Source: Pelagibacterium montanilacus (GTDB lineage Bacteria; Pseudomonadota; Alphaproteobacteria; Rhizobiales; Devosiaceae). Taken from it: a stretch of DNA of 64,000 bases. Shown piece by piece: positions 7,729-15,013 of this stretch; within the stretch, counting starts at the first letter, position 1; every line of letters starts with the position of its first letter. The stretch covers positions 1-64,000 of the forward strand of contig NZ_RZMX01000025.1 of assembly GCF_003992665.1 (NCBI RefSeq). Direction: 5' to 3'. The notes beneath the pieces are model-generated. The model made no database searches. It was not told where the DNA came from and saw nothing but the letters and a program-made list of their open reading frames with translations. The translations under genes and the position numbers were made by a program.

Positions 7729-8354
7729 ATCGGCGTTTCCGTGTCCTCGTAGGAATCGATGACACTGGTCGAGAGATAGACGTCGGGCCGCGTGAGATTG
7801 GCGATCGCCGTCAGCACATACTGGATGCCCGTCACGACGAACCCGATCGGAACCCAGATGAGCGTGATGTAGACCGGGATGCGGGTCGCTGATGCGATCC
7901 GTCCGGTGTTGTAGACGCTCAGGACATAGATCACTGAATACCAGGCCAGAACGAACATCGCTGCTGCGGTGATCAGCGCGATGAAGATCATCAGAACCTT
8001 GCGGTGCTTGTCCGAAAGCATGTCGTAGAACGCCGACATTCGGATGTGCCGACCCTGTCGGGCGGCGTATCCGATACCGGCGAACGTGATGAGAATGATG
8101 AGAAACTGATTGATTTCCTCGGTGCCGGGGAACGACCGGCCAAGGGCGAAGCGGGCGACGATGTTGCTGATGGCGTTGGCCGCCATGGCAAGAACACCGG
8201 CGGAAAGCATGATCGATTCGAGCCAGGCAAGGCCACGGTCAAGGAACGCCAGGGGCTTGAGAACGCCGCCAAACTGGCTCGGTGGTGGCGCCAGGCCCGG
8301 ATCCGGATTGGCCGGCTTGGGGGTAAGGCCCCCCGACCGATCATCTTGGCTCAT
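7725..8354 (-). CDS. teaB: TRAP transporter small permease (DctQ type), TeaB/UehB
   Basis: 209-aa protein with four predicted membrane spans. A proline-rich cytoplasmic N-terminus is followed by LAWLESIMLSAGVLAMAANAISNIVARF, then FLIILITFAGIGYAARQGRHIRMSAFYD, VLMIFIALITAAAMFVLAW and a final span near ITLIWVPIGFVVTGIQYVL. The ARQGRHIRM stretch is typical of DctQ proteins. It pairs with the large permease downstream. The 75-nt gap to teaA contains a hairpin. The C-terminus ends in the flanking repeat, which supplies the stop codon. Confidence 0.9.
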   Translation of the reverse strand: MSQDDRSGGLTPKPANPDPGLAPPPSQFGGVLKPLAFLDRGLAWLESIMLSAGVLAMAANAISNIVARFALGRSFPGTEEINQFLIILITFAGIGYAARQGRHIRMSAFYDMLSDKHRKVLMIFIALITAAAMFVLAWYSVIYVLSVYNTGRIASATRIPVYITLIWVPIGFVVTGIQYVLTAIANLTRPDVYLSTSVIDSYEDTETPI

Positions 8355-8390
8355 CGACAGTCCTTTCGCACATCATCCATGCAGGAAAGA

Positions 8391-8415
8391 AGGGGCCCGG
8401 CAATGCCGGACCCCT
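8391..8415 (-). terminator. Intercistronic hairpin between teaA and teaB (likely attenuator)
   Basis: Two 11-nt arms, 8391-8401 and 8405-8415, with a 3-nt loop; in the minus-strand RNA all positions pair, one as G-U. It is followed by a pyrimidine-rich CTTCTTTCC rather than a clean T run, so it is probably a partial terminator or an mRNA-stabilising 3' structure. Such hairpins often let a binding protein be made in excess over its permease. Confidence 0.65.
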
Positions 8416-8429
8416 GTAGTCTTGGTCGA

Positions 8430-9476
8430 TTACTGCGCCACGGATTCGCGGGCGGACTCGATATCGGCTTCAAAGCCATCAAGGACATCCTGCCCGGAAT
8501 CACCGGCCATTTCCAGGAACGTCTCGCGCACCTGCTGTGCGGCCTCGCGGAACGGCTCACGCTCCTCGTCGGTCAGGCGCGTAACGCCCATGTCCGGCTT
8601 GGCCTCCAGGATCATCTCGAGCGCTTCTTCGGTCAGACCCTGCTGGTATTCGATGATGTACTCATAGGCCTCTTCCGAAGCGGCGGCGACCAGTTCCTGA
8701 TCTTCTTCCGACAGCCCGTCATAGAAAGCCTTGTTGGCCAGCACGGCGGTCGTGAAGTTGTTGTGGCCCGCAAAGGTGATGTGATCGGTCACCTCGTACA
8801 TGTTCGTCGATTCAACGAAGAACATCGGGTTTTCCTGGCCCTGGATCATGTTGAGCTGCAGGGCACCGAACACCTCGCCCCAGGGGAGCGGCGTCGGGGT
8901 CGCACCGAACGCATTGTAGGTTTCCACCAGGATCGGCGAGGTCATGACCCGGAAGTTCACGCCATCGAGATCCTCAGGAGCGTTGACCGGCTCCTTGGTG
9001 GTCATCACCACTTCGCCTTCCGGATACATCGTGACCATCTCAAAGCCCTGATCGTTGTACCGTGCCGCGAGCGTCTCGTTGATCGTGGGCGAGGAACGGA
9101 AGAACTCGGCGAGCACTTCAGGATCCTCGGGCAGCACGTAAGGCAGGTTGAACACGTTCAGCTCAGGGATCAGCGCGCCGGTGAACCCGGGCGAAGCGGT
9201 CACGAACTCGATCGCGCCCATCTGGGCCAGCTCGGTCGTGTCGGCCGATTCCCCGAGGGTGCCGAACGGATAGATCGTTACGGTGTGGTCGGAATTGGCT
9301 TCCACGTAATCCTTGAACTGGGTCGCGAAAACGCCCTGCACTTCGTCGATGGCCTCTTCGAGCGCGTAGCGCCATTCGGCGGCACCAGCCGACGCGGCGG
9401 AAAATGCCAGAACCGAAGCACCGGTCACAAGACCCAGGGTGAGCTTGCGGGTGAACGTATTAGAATTGGTCGGCAT
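8430..9476 (-). CDS. teaA: TRAP substrate-binding protein for ectoine/hydroxyectoine, TeaA/UehA
   Basis: 348-aa periplasmic DctP-family receptor. The signal peptide covers about residues 1-33 (LVTGASVLAFSAASAGA) and the mature protein begins near AEWRYALEEAIDEVQGVFA. Remembered similarity to Halomonas TeaA is strong across the protein: SPGFTGALIPE, MYPEGEVVMTT, the conserved arginine in FRVMTSPILVETYNAFG, ATPTPLPWGEVFGALQ, GQENPMFFVES and YDGLSEEDQELV. These include the ligand-pocket regions (first-strand Glu, Arg of FRVMTSP, Trp of LPWGEV, Asn of GQENP). It is the first gene of the leftward arm, with AAGGAAGGA ahead of ATG 9476. Binding of ectoines is inferred from this similarity and the neighbours. 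Confidence 0.93.
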   Translation of the reverse strand: MPTNSNTFTRKLTLGLVTGASVLAFSAASAGAAEWRYALEEAIDEVQGVFATQFKDYVEANSDHTVTIYPFGTLGESADTTELAQMGAIEFVTASPGFTGALIPELNVFNLPYVLPEDPEVLAEFFRSSPTINETLAARYNDQGFEMVTMYPEGEVVMTTKEPVNAPEDLDGVNFRVMTSPILVETYNAFGATPTPLPWGEVFGALQLNMIQGQENPMFFVESTNMYEVTDHITFAGHNNFTTAVLANKAFYDGLSEEDQELVAAASEEAYEYIIEYQQGLTEEALEMILEAKPDMGVTRLTDEEREPFREAAQQVRETFLEMAGDSGQDVLDGFEADIESARESVAQ

Positions 9477-9816
9477 GATTGCGTCCTTCCTTTTATCGTT
9501 TACAGTTCTCAGAGCCCAAACGTTCAGCCGCGATCAGTGATCTCGCAGCCGTTTTGTCCGAGTCTGTAGTGTTCTGCTTGCCCATCGAATGACGCGCACT
9601 CGACCGGGCAGCCGAAATACTGGCGGTAGGGTTGCGCGCCGCGCCGGTGAAGTCGAGGGACGATTTTTCTGTATATGCCGCCTCGCGCAGCAGAACGCAC
9701 TGCCTGACCCCGCCCAACTTGGTGAGATCGACTGGGGACTTGATGTTCATAGTGAGCTTTGCGTAGCGGGTTCATGGGATGCCGGGCGGCCGCACGCTCA
9801 ATATATCGAGGTGATG
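9477..9816. promoter_or_regulatory. Divergent control region of the ectoine island
   Basis: 340 nt between the divergent teaA and eutA genes, and the only place from which both arms can be driven. I see a good SD for teaA (AAGGAAGGA, minus strand), GAGG at 9808-9811 for eutA, and one AT-rich block (GATTTTTCTGTATATG, about 9662-9677). No convincing -35/-10 pair or AsnC/EnuR operator could be fixed by eye. ORFs in this region look like chance reading frames. Confidence 0.6.
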
Positions 9817-10575
9817 ATGCAACAGGGCGTAGGGACACGGTCTGGACCCGGTGCGGTGCCGCTTTACGGGGCGATCCTGCTGGCGAGCGACATGACCACG
9901 GAGCGCGACATGCGCGCGCTGATGCCTGCCGCCCTTGGCTCGGTGACCACGCGCGTCCCGTTCTCCAACCCCACGACGCCCGAGAATCTCCGGGCTATCC
10001 TGCCTCACCTTTCAAAGGCCGCGGGCCTGCTCGTGCCCGGCACGGACCTGCCGGCGATCTATTTCTCGTGCACCTCGGCCACGGTGGTCCTGGGCTATGA
10101 GGTGGTGCGTGCTGCCATAGGCGAGCACAGACCCGGCGTCCCGGTCGTCACGCCGCTGGCCTGTGCGCTCGAGGCGTATGCCCTTCTGGGCGCCGACCGG
10201 ATTGCCGTGATGTCCCCTTACGTGCCCGAGACCACCAGGGTCGTCGTCGATCATTTCGAGGCGAGCGGGCTCGAGGTCACCAATATGGTCTCGCTCGACA
10301 TCCCCGACGACCGCGACATGGCCCGCATGGCCGACGACGATATCGTCGAAGCCTGCGCCAGAGCGGTCAACGACAGGGCCCAGGCGCTGTTTGTATCGTG
10401 CACCGCCCTGCCCGCCGCCCGGCTGGCCCCCAGGATCGAGGCACGCATCGGCCGCCCGGTCGTCACCTCCAACCTTGCCGGGCTCTGGAAAGTCCGGGCT
10501 CTGGCGGGCTGCGCGCCCTCCCCCGAACTTGGCACGCTGATGGGCCTGCCCCTCAATGCCAGGATCCCTGCGTGA
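9817..10575 (+). CDS. eutA: Ectoine utilization protein EutA (Asp/Glu racemase-like)
   Basis: 252-aa protein of the maleate isomerase/Asp-Glu racemase fold. The paired active-site cysteines are visible in IYFSCTSATVVLGYEVV and LFVSCTALPAARLAPRIE, with VTPLACALEAYALLGADRIAVMSPYV between them. EutA acts with EutB and EutC in hydroxyectoine use and is thought to handle the stereochemistry or hydroxyl group of the hydroxylated intermediate. ATG 9817 is chosen because GAGG (9808-9811) is 5 nt upstream and the family length is about 240-255 aa; longer in-frame starts back to 9589 would add implausible sequence. It overlaps eutB by 4 nt (GTGA). Confidence 0.9.
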   Translation: MQQGVGTRSGPGAVPLYGAILLASDMTTERDMRALMPAALGSVTTRVPFSNPTTPENLRAILPHLSKAAGLLVPGTDLPAIYFSCTSATVVLGYEVVRAAIGEHRPGVPVVTPLACALEAYALLGADRIAVMSPYVPETTRVVVDHFEASGLEVTNMVSLDIPDDRDMARMADDDIVEACARAVNDRAQALFVSCTALPAARLAPRIEARIGRPVVTSNLAGLWKVRALAGCAPSPELGTLMGLPLNARIPA

Positions 10576-11570
10576 CCCACATCGATTTCACTGCCATTCT
10601 CGAGGCGCGCCGCGCCATCGCGCCCTATGTGCTGCGGACGCCCGCCTATCGGAGCGCGGCACTCTCGGAGGTCGCCGGCCATGACGTGATGCTCAAGGCC
10701 GAGCACCGCCAGACCACAGGGAGCTTCAAGCTGAGGGGCGCGACCAACGCCATTCTCTCGCTCGACCCCGACGCCCGCCAGCGCGGGGTCTGCGCCGCCT
10801 CCACGGGAAATCACGGCCGGGCCCTCGCCCATGCCGCGCGCATGACCGGCGCGAGGGCCGTTGTGTGCATGTCGCGCCTCGTGCCCCCCAACAAGGTCGA
10901 GGCGATCGAGGCGCTGGGGGCCGAGGCCCGTATCGTGGGAATGAGCCAGGACGATGCCCAGTGCGAGGTCGACGCGCTGTGCGCCGCCGAGGCCATGACC
11001 GACATCCCGCCCTTCGATCACGCCGCGATCATCGCCGGTCAGGGCACGCTTGGCATCGAGATCATGGAAGATCTGCCCCGTGCCGAAGCGGTCCTCGTGC
11101 CACTATCGGGGGGCGGGCTGATCGCCGGCATGGCGCGCGCGATCAAGACGCTGAACCCATCGACCCGGGTGATCGGCATCTCGATGGAACGCGGCGCGGC
11201 CATGGCGGCAGCGCTTTCCGCCGGCCGTCCGGTGGACGTCGAGGAGGTCGAAACCCTGGCAGATTCCCTTGGCGGCGGCATCGGGCTGTCCAACCGCCAC
11301 ACCTTCGCAATGGTCCGCGATCTGGTCGATGAGGTGGTGCTGCTCACCGAAGCCGAGATCGCCGCGGGCATCGCCCATGCCTACAGGGTCGAGCGCGAAA
11401 TCCTCGAAGGCGCCGGCGCGGTGGGCATCGCCGCCCTGTTGTGCGGCAAGGTGCGCCCTCGCGGCCCCGTCGCACTTGTCCTGAGCGGAGGCAATATCGA
11501 TATGGCCAGCCATCTCGACATTCTCACCGGCCGCCATCCCGCATGCCGTATGGAGCACGCCCATGGCTGA
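10572..11570 (+). CDS. eutB: Hydroxyectoine utilization dehydratase EutB
   Basis: 332-aa PLP-dependent threonine dehydratase-type enzyme (fold type II). It shows the PLP lysine in TTGSFKLRGATNAI, the phosphate or substrate loop CAASTGNHGRALAHAARM, the glycine-rich PLP phosphate site LVPLSGGGLIAGMARAI and a C-terminal ALVLSGGNIDMASHL. It is proposed to deaminate or dehydrate the hydroxylated diaminobutyrate intermediate from hydroxyectoine. The start is GTG 10572, overlapping the eutA stop; the ATG upstream at 10398 lies inside eutA and is rejected. It overlaps eutC by 8 nt. Confidence 0.9.
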   Translation: MTHIDFTAILEARRAIAPYVLRTPAYRSAALSEVAGHDVMLKAEHRQTTGSFKLRGATNAILSLDPDARQRGVCAASTGNHGRALAHAARMTGARAVVCMSRLVPPNKVEAIEALGAEARIVGMSQDDAQCEVDALCAAEAMTDIPPFDHAAIIAGQGTLGIEIMEDLPRAEAVLVPLSGGGLIAGMARAIKTLNPSTRVIGISMERGAAMAAALSAGRPVDVEEVETLADSLGGGIGLSNRHTFAMVRDLVDEVVLLTEAEIAAGIAHAYRVEREILEGAGAVGIAALLCGKVRPRGPVALVLSGGNIDMASHLDILTGRHPACRMEHAHG

Positions 11571-12558
11571 CATTACCATCCTCGTTGAATCCCGGTTGCG
11601 CGACCTGGTCGCCCTCGACCCCGCTGCCGTAGCCTGCGTGCGCGATGCCTTTTTGGCGCTCGCCACCCGGCCCGTCGTCATGCCCCCCATCCTGCGGCTC
11701 GACATCGCCGAGGCCAATGGCGAGGTCGACGTCAAGACCGCCTATGTGCCGGGCATCGAGAGCTTTGCCATCAAGATCTCCCCGGGCTTTTTCGACAACC
11801 CCAAGCTTGGCCTGCCCTCGGTCAACGGGCTCATGTGCCTTTTGAGCGCCAGGACCGGCCTGCTCGAGGCGATGCTGCTCGACAATGGCTATCTCACGGA
11901 CGTGCGCACTGCCGCCGCCGGCGCCGTCGCCGCCGACACGCTGGCGCGCTCCGATGCCCGCGTGGCCGCGATCCTGGGCGCCGGGGTTCAGGCCAGACTC
12001 CAGCTCAAGGCCCTGAAACTGGTGCGCGAGATTGAGGAAGTCCGCTTCTGGGCCCGCGACAGGGCAAAGGCCGAAGCCGCCGCTGCTTGGGCGCGCGAGG
12101 AACTCGGGCTTTTGGCAGGCGTCACCGAACATGGCCGGAGCGCCATTGACGGCGCCGATATCATCGTCAGCACCACCCCTGCCGACGAGCCGCTGGTCAT
12201 GGGTGACTGGCTTTCCGCCGGCCAGCATCTCACGGCCATGGGCTCGGACGCCGAGCACAAGAACGAGATCGACCCCGCGCTCTTTGCGCGGGAAGGCCTC
12301 GTTTACGTCGCCGACCGGCTGAGCCAGACCCGCATCCTGGGGGAACTCCACCACGCCATTGCCGCGGGCGTTGTTCCGGCCGACGCCGATTTCGCCGAAC
12401 TGGGCGCCGTCCTCGCCGGAAACCGTCCCGGGCGCACCACGCCCGACCAGATCACCTTTGCCGACCTCACGGGCACCGGTGTCCAGGATACAGCGATTGC
12501 CACCCTGGCCCGCGCACGAGCCCTGGGCGCAGGCGCCGGCACCATTATTTCCAGTTAA
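11563..12558 (+). CDS. eutC: Ectoine utilization protein EutC (ornithine cyclodeaminase/mu-crystallin family)
   Basis: 331-aa member of the ornithine cyclodeaminase/mu-crystallin family. It has the N-terminal substrate part (PILRLDIAEANGEVDVKTAYVPGIESFAIKI), LDNGYLTDVRTAAAGAVAAD, and the Rossmann loop VAAILGAGVQARLQLKALK. Families of this type are NAD-dependent cyclodeaminases or imine reductases; EutC works with EutA and EutB to convert hydroxyectoine-derived intermediates. Tight overlap with eutB implies translational coupling. Confidence 0.9.
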   Translation: MADITILVESRLRDLVALDPAAVACVRDAFLALATRPVVMPPILRLDIAEANGEVDVKTAYVPGIESFAIKISPGFFDNPKLGLPSVNGLMCLLSARTGLLEAMLLDNGYLTDVRTAAAGAVAADTLARSDARVAAILGAGVQARLQLKALKLVREIEEVRFWARDRAKAEAAAAWAREELGLLAGVTEHGRSAIDGADIIVSTTPADEPLVMGDWLSAGQHLTAMGSDAEHKNEIDPALFAREGLVYVADRLSQTRILGELHHAIAAGVVPADADFAELGAVLAGNRPGRTTPDQITFADLTGTGVQDTAIATLARARALGAGAGTIISS

Positions 12559-12583
12559 GGCCTTTTCCCCGGAGCGCATCGAG

Positions 12584-13768
12584 ATGCCCAGCCTACGCCT
12601 GCCTTTCACCCTCTCGGAATATTACGGGCGCCTCGACGCCACGCGGCGCGCCATGCAGACCCATGGCATCGACATCCTGATCGTCACCAACCCGTCCAAC
12701 ATGCACTGGCTCACGGGCTATGACGGCTGGTCGTTCTATGTCCACCAGGCGGTGATCGTCTCGTTGACCGACGAGCCGCAATGGTGGGGCCGCCCCATGG
12801 ACGCCGTCGGCGCGCAGATGACCACCTGGCTGGCCGACGATTCGATCCACTCCTATCCCGACGACTACGTGCAGAACCCCGAAAAGCACGCCTACCAGCA
12901 CCTTTGCGCCATCCTCAGGGCCAAGGGCTGGGACCAGCGGCGCATCGGGGTGGAGATGGACAACTATTATTTCACCGCCGCGTGCCTCGAGACCCTGCGC
13001 GCCGAGATCCCCGGCGTCTCGGTCGCTGACGCCACCTCGATCGTCACATGGCAGCGCTCGGTCAAGTCCGAGGCCGAGATCGAGTACATGCGCCGGGCCG
13101 CCCGGATCATCGAAAAGACCCATGAGCGCATCCGCGAGATCACCGAGCCCGGCCTGCGCAAGAACGAGCTTGTCGCCGAGATCTTCGCCTCGCTCACCCG
13201 CGGTGCGGACGGCTATGGCGGGGATTATTCGGCCATCGTGCCCCTCACCCCCTCGGGCCGGGACGCCGCTGCCGCCCACCTCACCTGGGACGACCGTCCG
13301 CTCATCGCGGGGGAAGGCACGTTCTTTGAGATCGCGGGCTGCTACCGGCGCTATCACTGCCCGATCTCGCGCACCGTCTATCTGGGCACGCCGCCCGATG
13401 AAATGCTCCGCGCCCAGGAAGCCGTGCTCGAAGGGCTCGAGGCGGGACTGGCCACCGCGCGCCCGGGCAACACCTGCGGAGAGGTCGCCGAGGCCTTCTT
13501 TGCCGTGCTCAAGAAGCACGGGGTGGAAAAGTCCTCGCGGGCCGGCTACTCGGTCGGTCTGTCCTACCCGCCCGACTGGGGCGAGCACACCATGAGCATC
13601 CGCCCCGGCGACCGCTCGATCCTGACCGCGAACATGACCTTCCACTTCATGCCCGCCATCTGGACCCCCGAATGGGGCCTCGAGATCACCGAGACCTTCC
13701 GGATCACCGAGGACGGCGCGCCCGAATGCCTCGCCAACGTTCCCCGTGAACTCTGCGTCAAACCCTAG
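12584..13768 (+). CDS. doeA: Ectoine hydrolase EutD/DoeA (M24 peptidase-like fold)
   Basis: 394-aa pita-bread-fold protein that hydrolyses the ectoine ring to N-acetyl-2,4-diaminobutyrate. The creatinase-like N-terminal domain (ILIVTNPSNMHWLTGYDGWS) is followed by an M24-like domain from about residue 165. The metal ligands of true M24 peptidases are not conserved: FFEIAGCYRRYHCPISRTVY stands where two Asp ligands would be, as expected for EutD. Glu249 in FFEIAG is the likely counterpart of the Glu reported to form a covalent intermediate in Ruegeria EutD (from memory). Start ATG 12584 has GGAGCG about 8 nt upstream; the ORF could open at 12359 inside eutC, but that is rejected. Confidence 0.92.
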   Translation: MPSLRLPFTLSEYYGRLDATRRAMQTHGIDILIVTNPSNMHWLTGYDGWSFYVHQAVIVSLTDEPQWWGRPMDAVGAQMTTWLADDSIHSYPDDYVQNPEKHAYQHLCAILRAKGWDQRRIGVEMDNYYFTAACLETLRAEIPGVSVADATSIVTWQRSVKSEAEIEYMRRAARIIEKTHERIREITEPGLRKNELVAEIFASLTRGADGYGGDYSAIVPLTPSGRDAAAAHLTWDDRPLIAGEGTFFEIAGCYRRYHCPISRTVYLGTPPDEMLRAQEAVLEGLEAGLATARPGNTCGEVAEAFFAVLKKHGVEKSSRAGYSVGLSYPPDWGEHTMSIRPGDRSILTANMTFHFMPAIWTPEWGLEITETFRITEDGAPECLANVPRELCVKP

Positions 13769-13787
13769 ACCCCGGAGCCAAGCGACC

Positions 13788-14960
13788 ATGGCCCATGCCC
13801 TGCTCGGCGACACGCTCGAGATCCTCGCCGATCTCATCGCCTTTCCCTCCGTCTCCCACGACAGCAATCTCGAGTTGATCGCCTATATCAACCAGCGGCT
13901 CGACCAGATCGGCACGCGGACCTACCTCACGCTCGATCCTTCGGGCACCAAGGCCAATCTGTTCGCAACGCTGGGGCCCGCGGATATGGATGGCGGAATC
14001 ATTCTCTCGGGTCATACCGACGTGGTCCCGGTCGAGGGCCAGGAATGGACCTCGGACCCTTACGTGGCCACCATCCGCAACAAGCGCCTTTACGGCCGGG
14101 GCGCCTGCGACATGAAGGGGTTTCTCGCCTGCATGATGGCCTATGCCCCCCATTTCGCCGAAGCGGGGCTCACGCGCCCCCTGCACATGGCCTTCACCTA
14201 TGACGAGGAGGTGGGCTGCCACGGGGCCAAGGTGATGCTGCGCGAACTGGAATCGGTGGGACGCAAGCCCGCCCTGTGCATCGTGGGCGAACCCTCGATG
14301 ATGGACATCATCGACGGCCACAAGGGGTGCTGCGAGTATACCACCAGCTTCACCGGGCTCGAGGGCCACGGCTCGATGCCCGACAATGGGGTCAACGCCG
14401 TGGAATACGCGGCCCGCTTCATCGCAAAGCTCATGGAGCTGGCCGAAGAGCTCAAGGCCCGCTCCCCCACTTCCGGCCGGTTCGATCCCCCCTATTCCAC
14501 CATCCAGGTCGGAAGAATCTCGGGCGGGATCGCGCGCAACATCATCGCTGGCGCGGCTTCCGTCGACTGGGAATTGCGCCCGGTCTCCAAGGAGGACTAC
14601 GCCTTCGTGCACGCCCAGCTCGACGCCTTCGTCAACGAGCAGCTCCTGCCACCCATGCAGGCCATTCATCCCGAAGCCGGGATCGAGACCGAAACGGTGG
14701 GCGATGTCGGCGGGCTCGAGCCCGTGGAAGGATCCAAGGCGGTCGAACTGGTGCGCGCGCTCACGGGCAACACCGAGCCTACCCATTGCGTCTCGTTCAA
14801 CACCGAGGCCGGGCTGTTCCAGGACAAGGGCATTGACACGGTCATTTGCGGACCCGGATCGATCGACCAGGCCCACAAGCCCGACGAGTTCATCGAACTC
14901 AGCCAGTTGAGCGCGTGCCTTGAAATGATCGGCAATCTCGAGCGCCATCTCAAATCCTGA
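13788..14960 (+). CDS. ArgE/M20-family N-acyl deacetylase, probable replacement for EutE/DoeB
   Basis: 390-aa zinc hydrolase of the acetylornithine deacetylase (ArgE) branch of M20. Metal and catalytic residues are complete: His76 and Asp78 in LSGHTDVVPV, Asp108 in GRGACDMKGF, Glu140-Glu141 in YDEEVGCHGAK, Glu168 in IVGEPSMMDIIDGHKG and a C-terminal His in GPGSIDQAHKPDEFIE. It lies 19 nt after doeA, where EutE/DoeB (AstE/AspA family) normally sits. No AstE/AspA-type gene is present, so this enzyme most likely deacetylates N-acetyl-2,4-diaminobutyrate, an analogue of N-acetylornithine. True ArgE activity is the alternative, but position favours the ectoine role. Start ATG 13788 with CGGAG upstream. 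Confidence 0.85.
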   Translation: MAHALLGDTLEILADLIAFPSVSHDSNLELIAYINQRLDQIGTRTYLTLDPSGTKANLFATLGPADMDGGIILSGHTDVVPVEGQEWTSDPYVATIRNKRLYGRGACDMKGFLACMMAYAPHFAEAGLTRPLHMAFTYDEEVGCHGAKVMLRELESVGRKPALCIVGEPSMMDIIDGHKGCCEYTTSFTGLEGHGSMPDNGVNAVEYAARFIAKLMELAEELKARSPTSGRFDPPYSTIQVGRISGGIARNIIAGAASVDWELRPVSKEDYAFVHAQLDAFVNEQLLPPMQAIHPEAGIETETVGDVGGLEPVEGSKAVELVRALTGNTEPTHCVSFNTEAGLFQDKGIDTVICGPGSIDQAHKPDEFIELSQLSACLEMIGNLERHLKS

Positions 14961-14981
14961 CGGAGCGCGGGAAAACTGTCG

Positions 14982-15006
14982 CCATAAGGCCCGCCGGGCC
15001 TTATGG
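14982..15006 (+). promoter_or_regulatory. 11-bp hairpin ahead of the THUMP methyltransferase gene
   Basis: Perfect arms CCATAAGGCCC (14982-14992) and GGGCCTTATGG (14996-15006) with a 3-nt loop and no following T run. Its right arm includes the first bases of the GGAG Shine-Dalgarno (15005-15008) of the next gene, whose ATG is at 15014. It could be a 3' end structure of the upstream operon, a control of the downstream start, or both. Confidence 0.6.
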
Positions 15007-15013
15007 AGTGCCC

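Noticed and set aside
9589-9816. N-terminal extension of eutA
   Set aside because: It adds 76 residues unlike EutA, and a good SD stands before ATG 9817.
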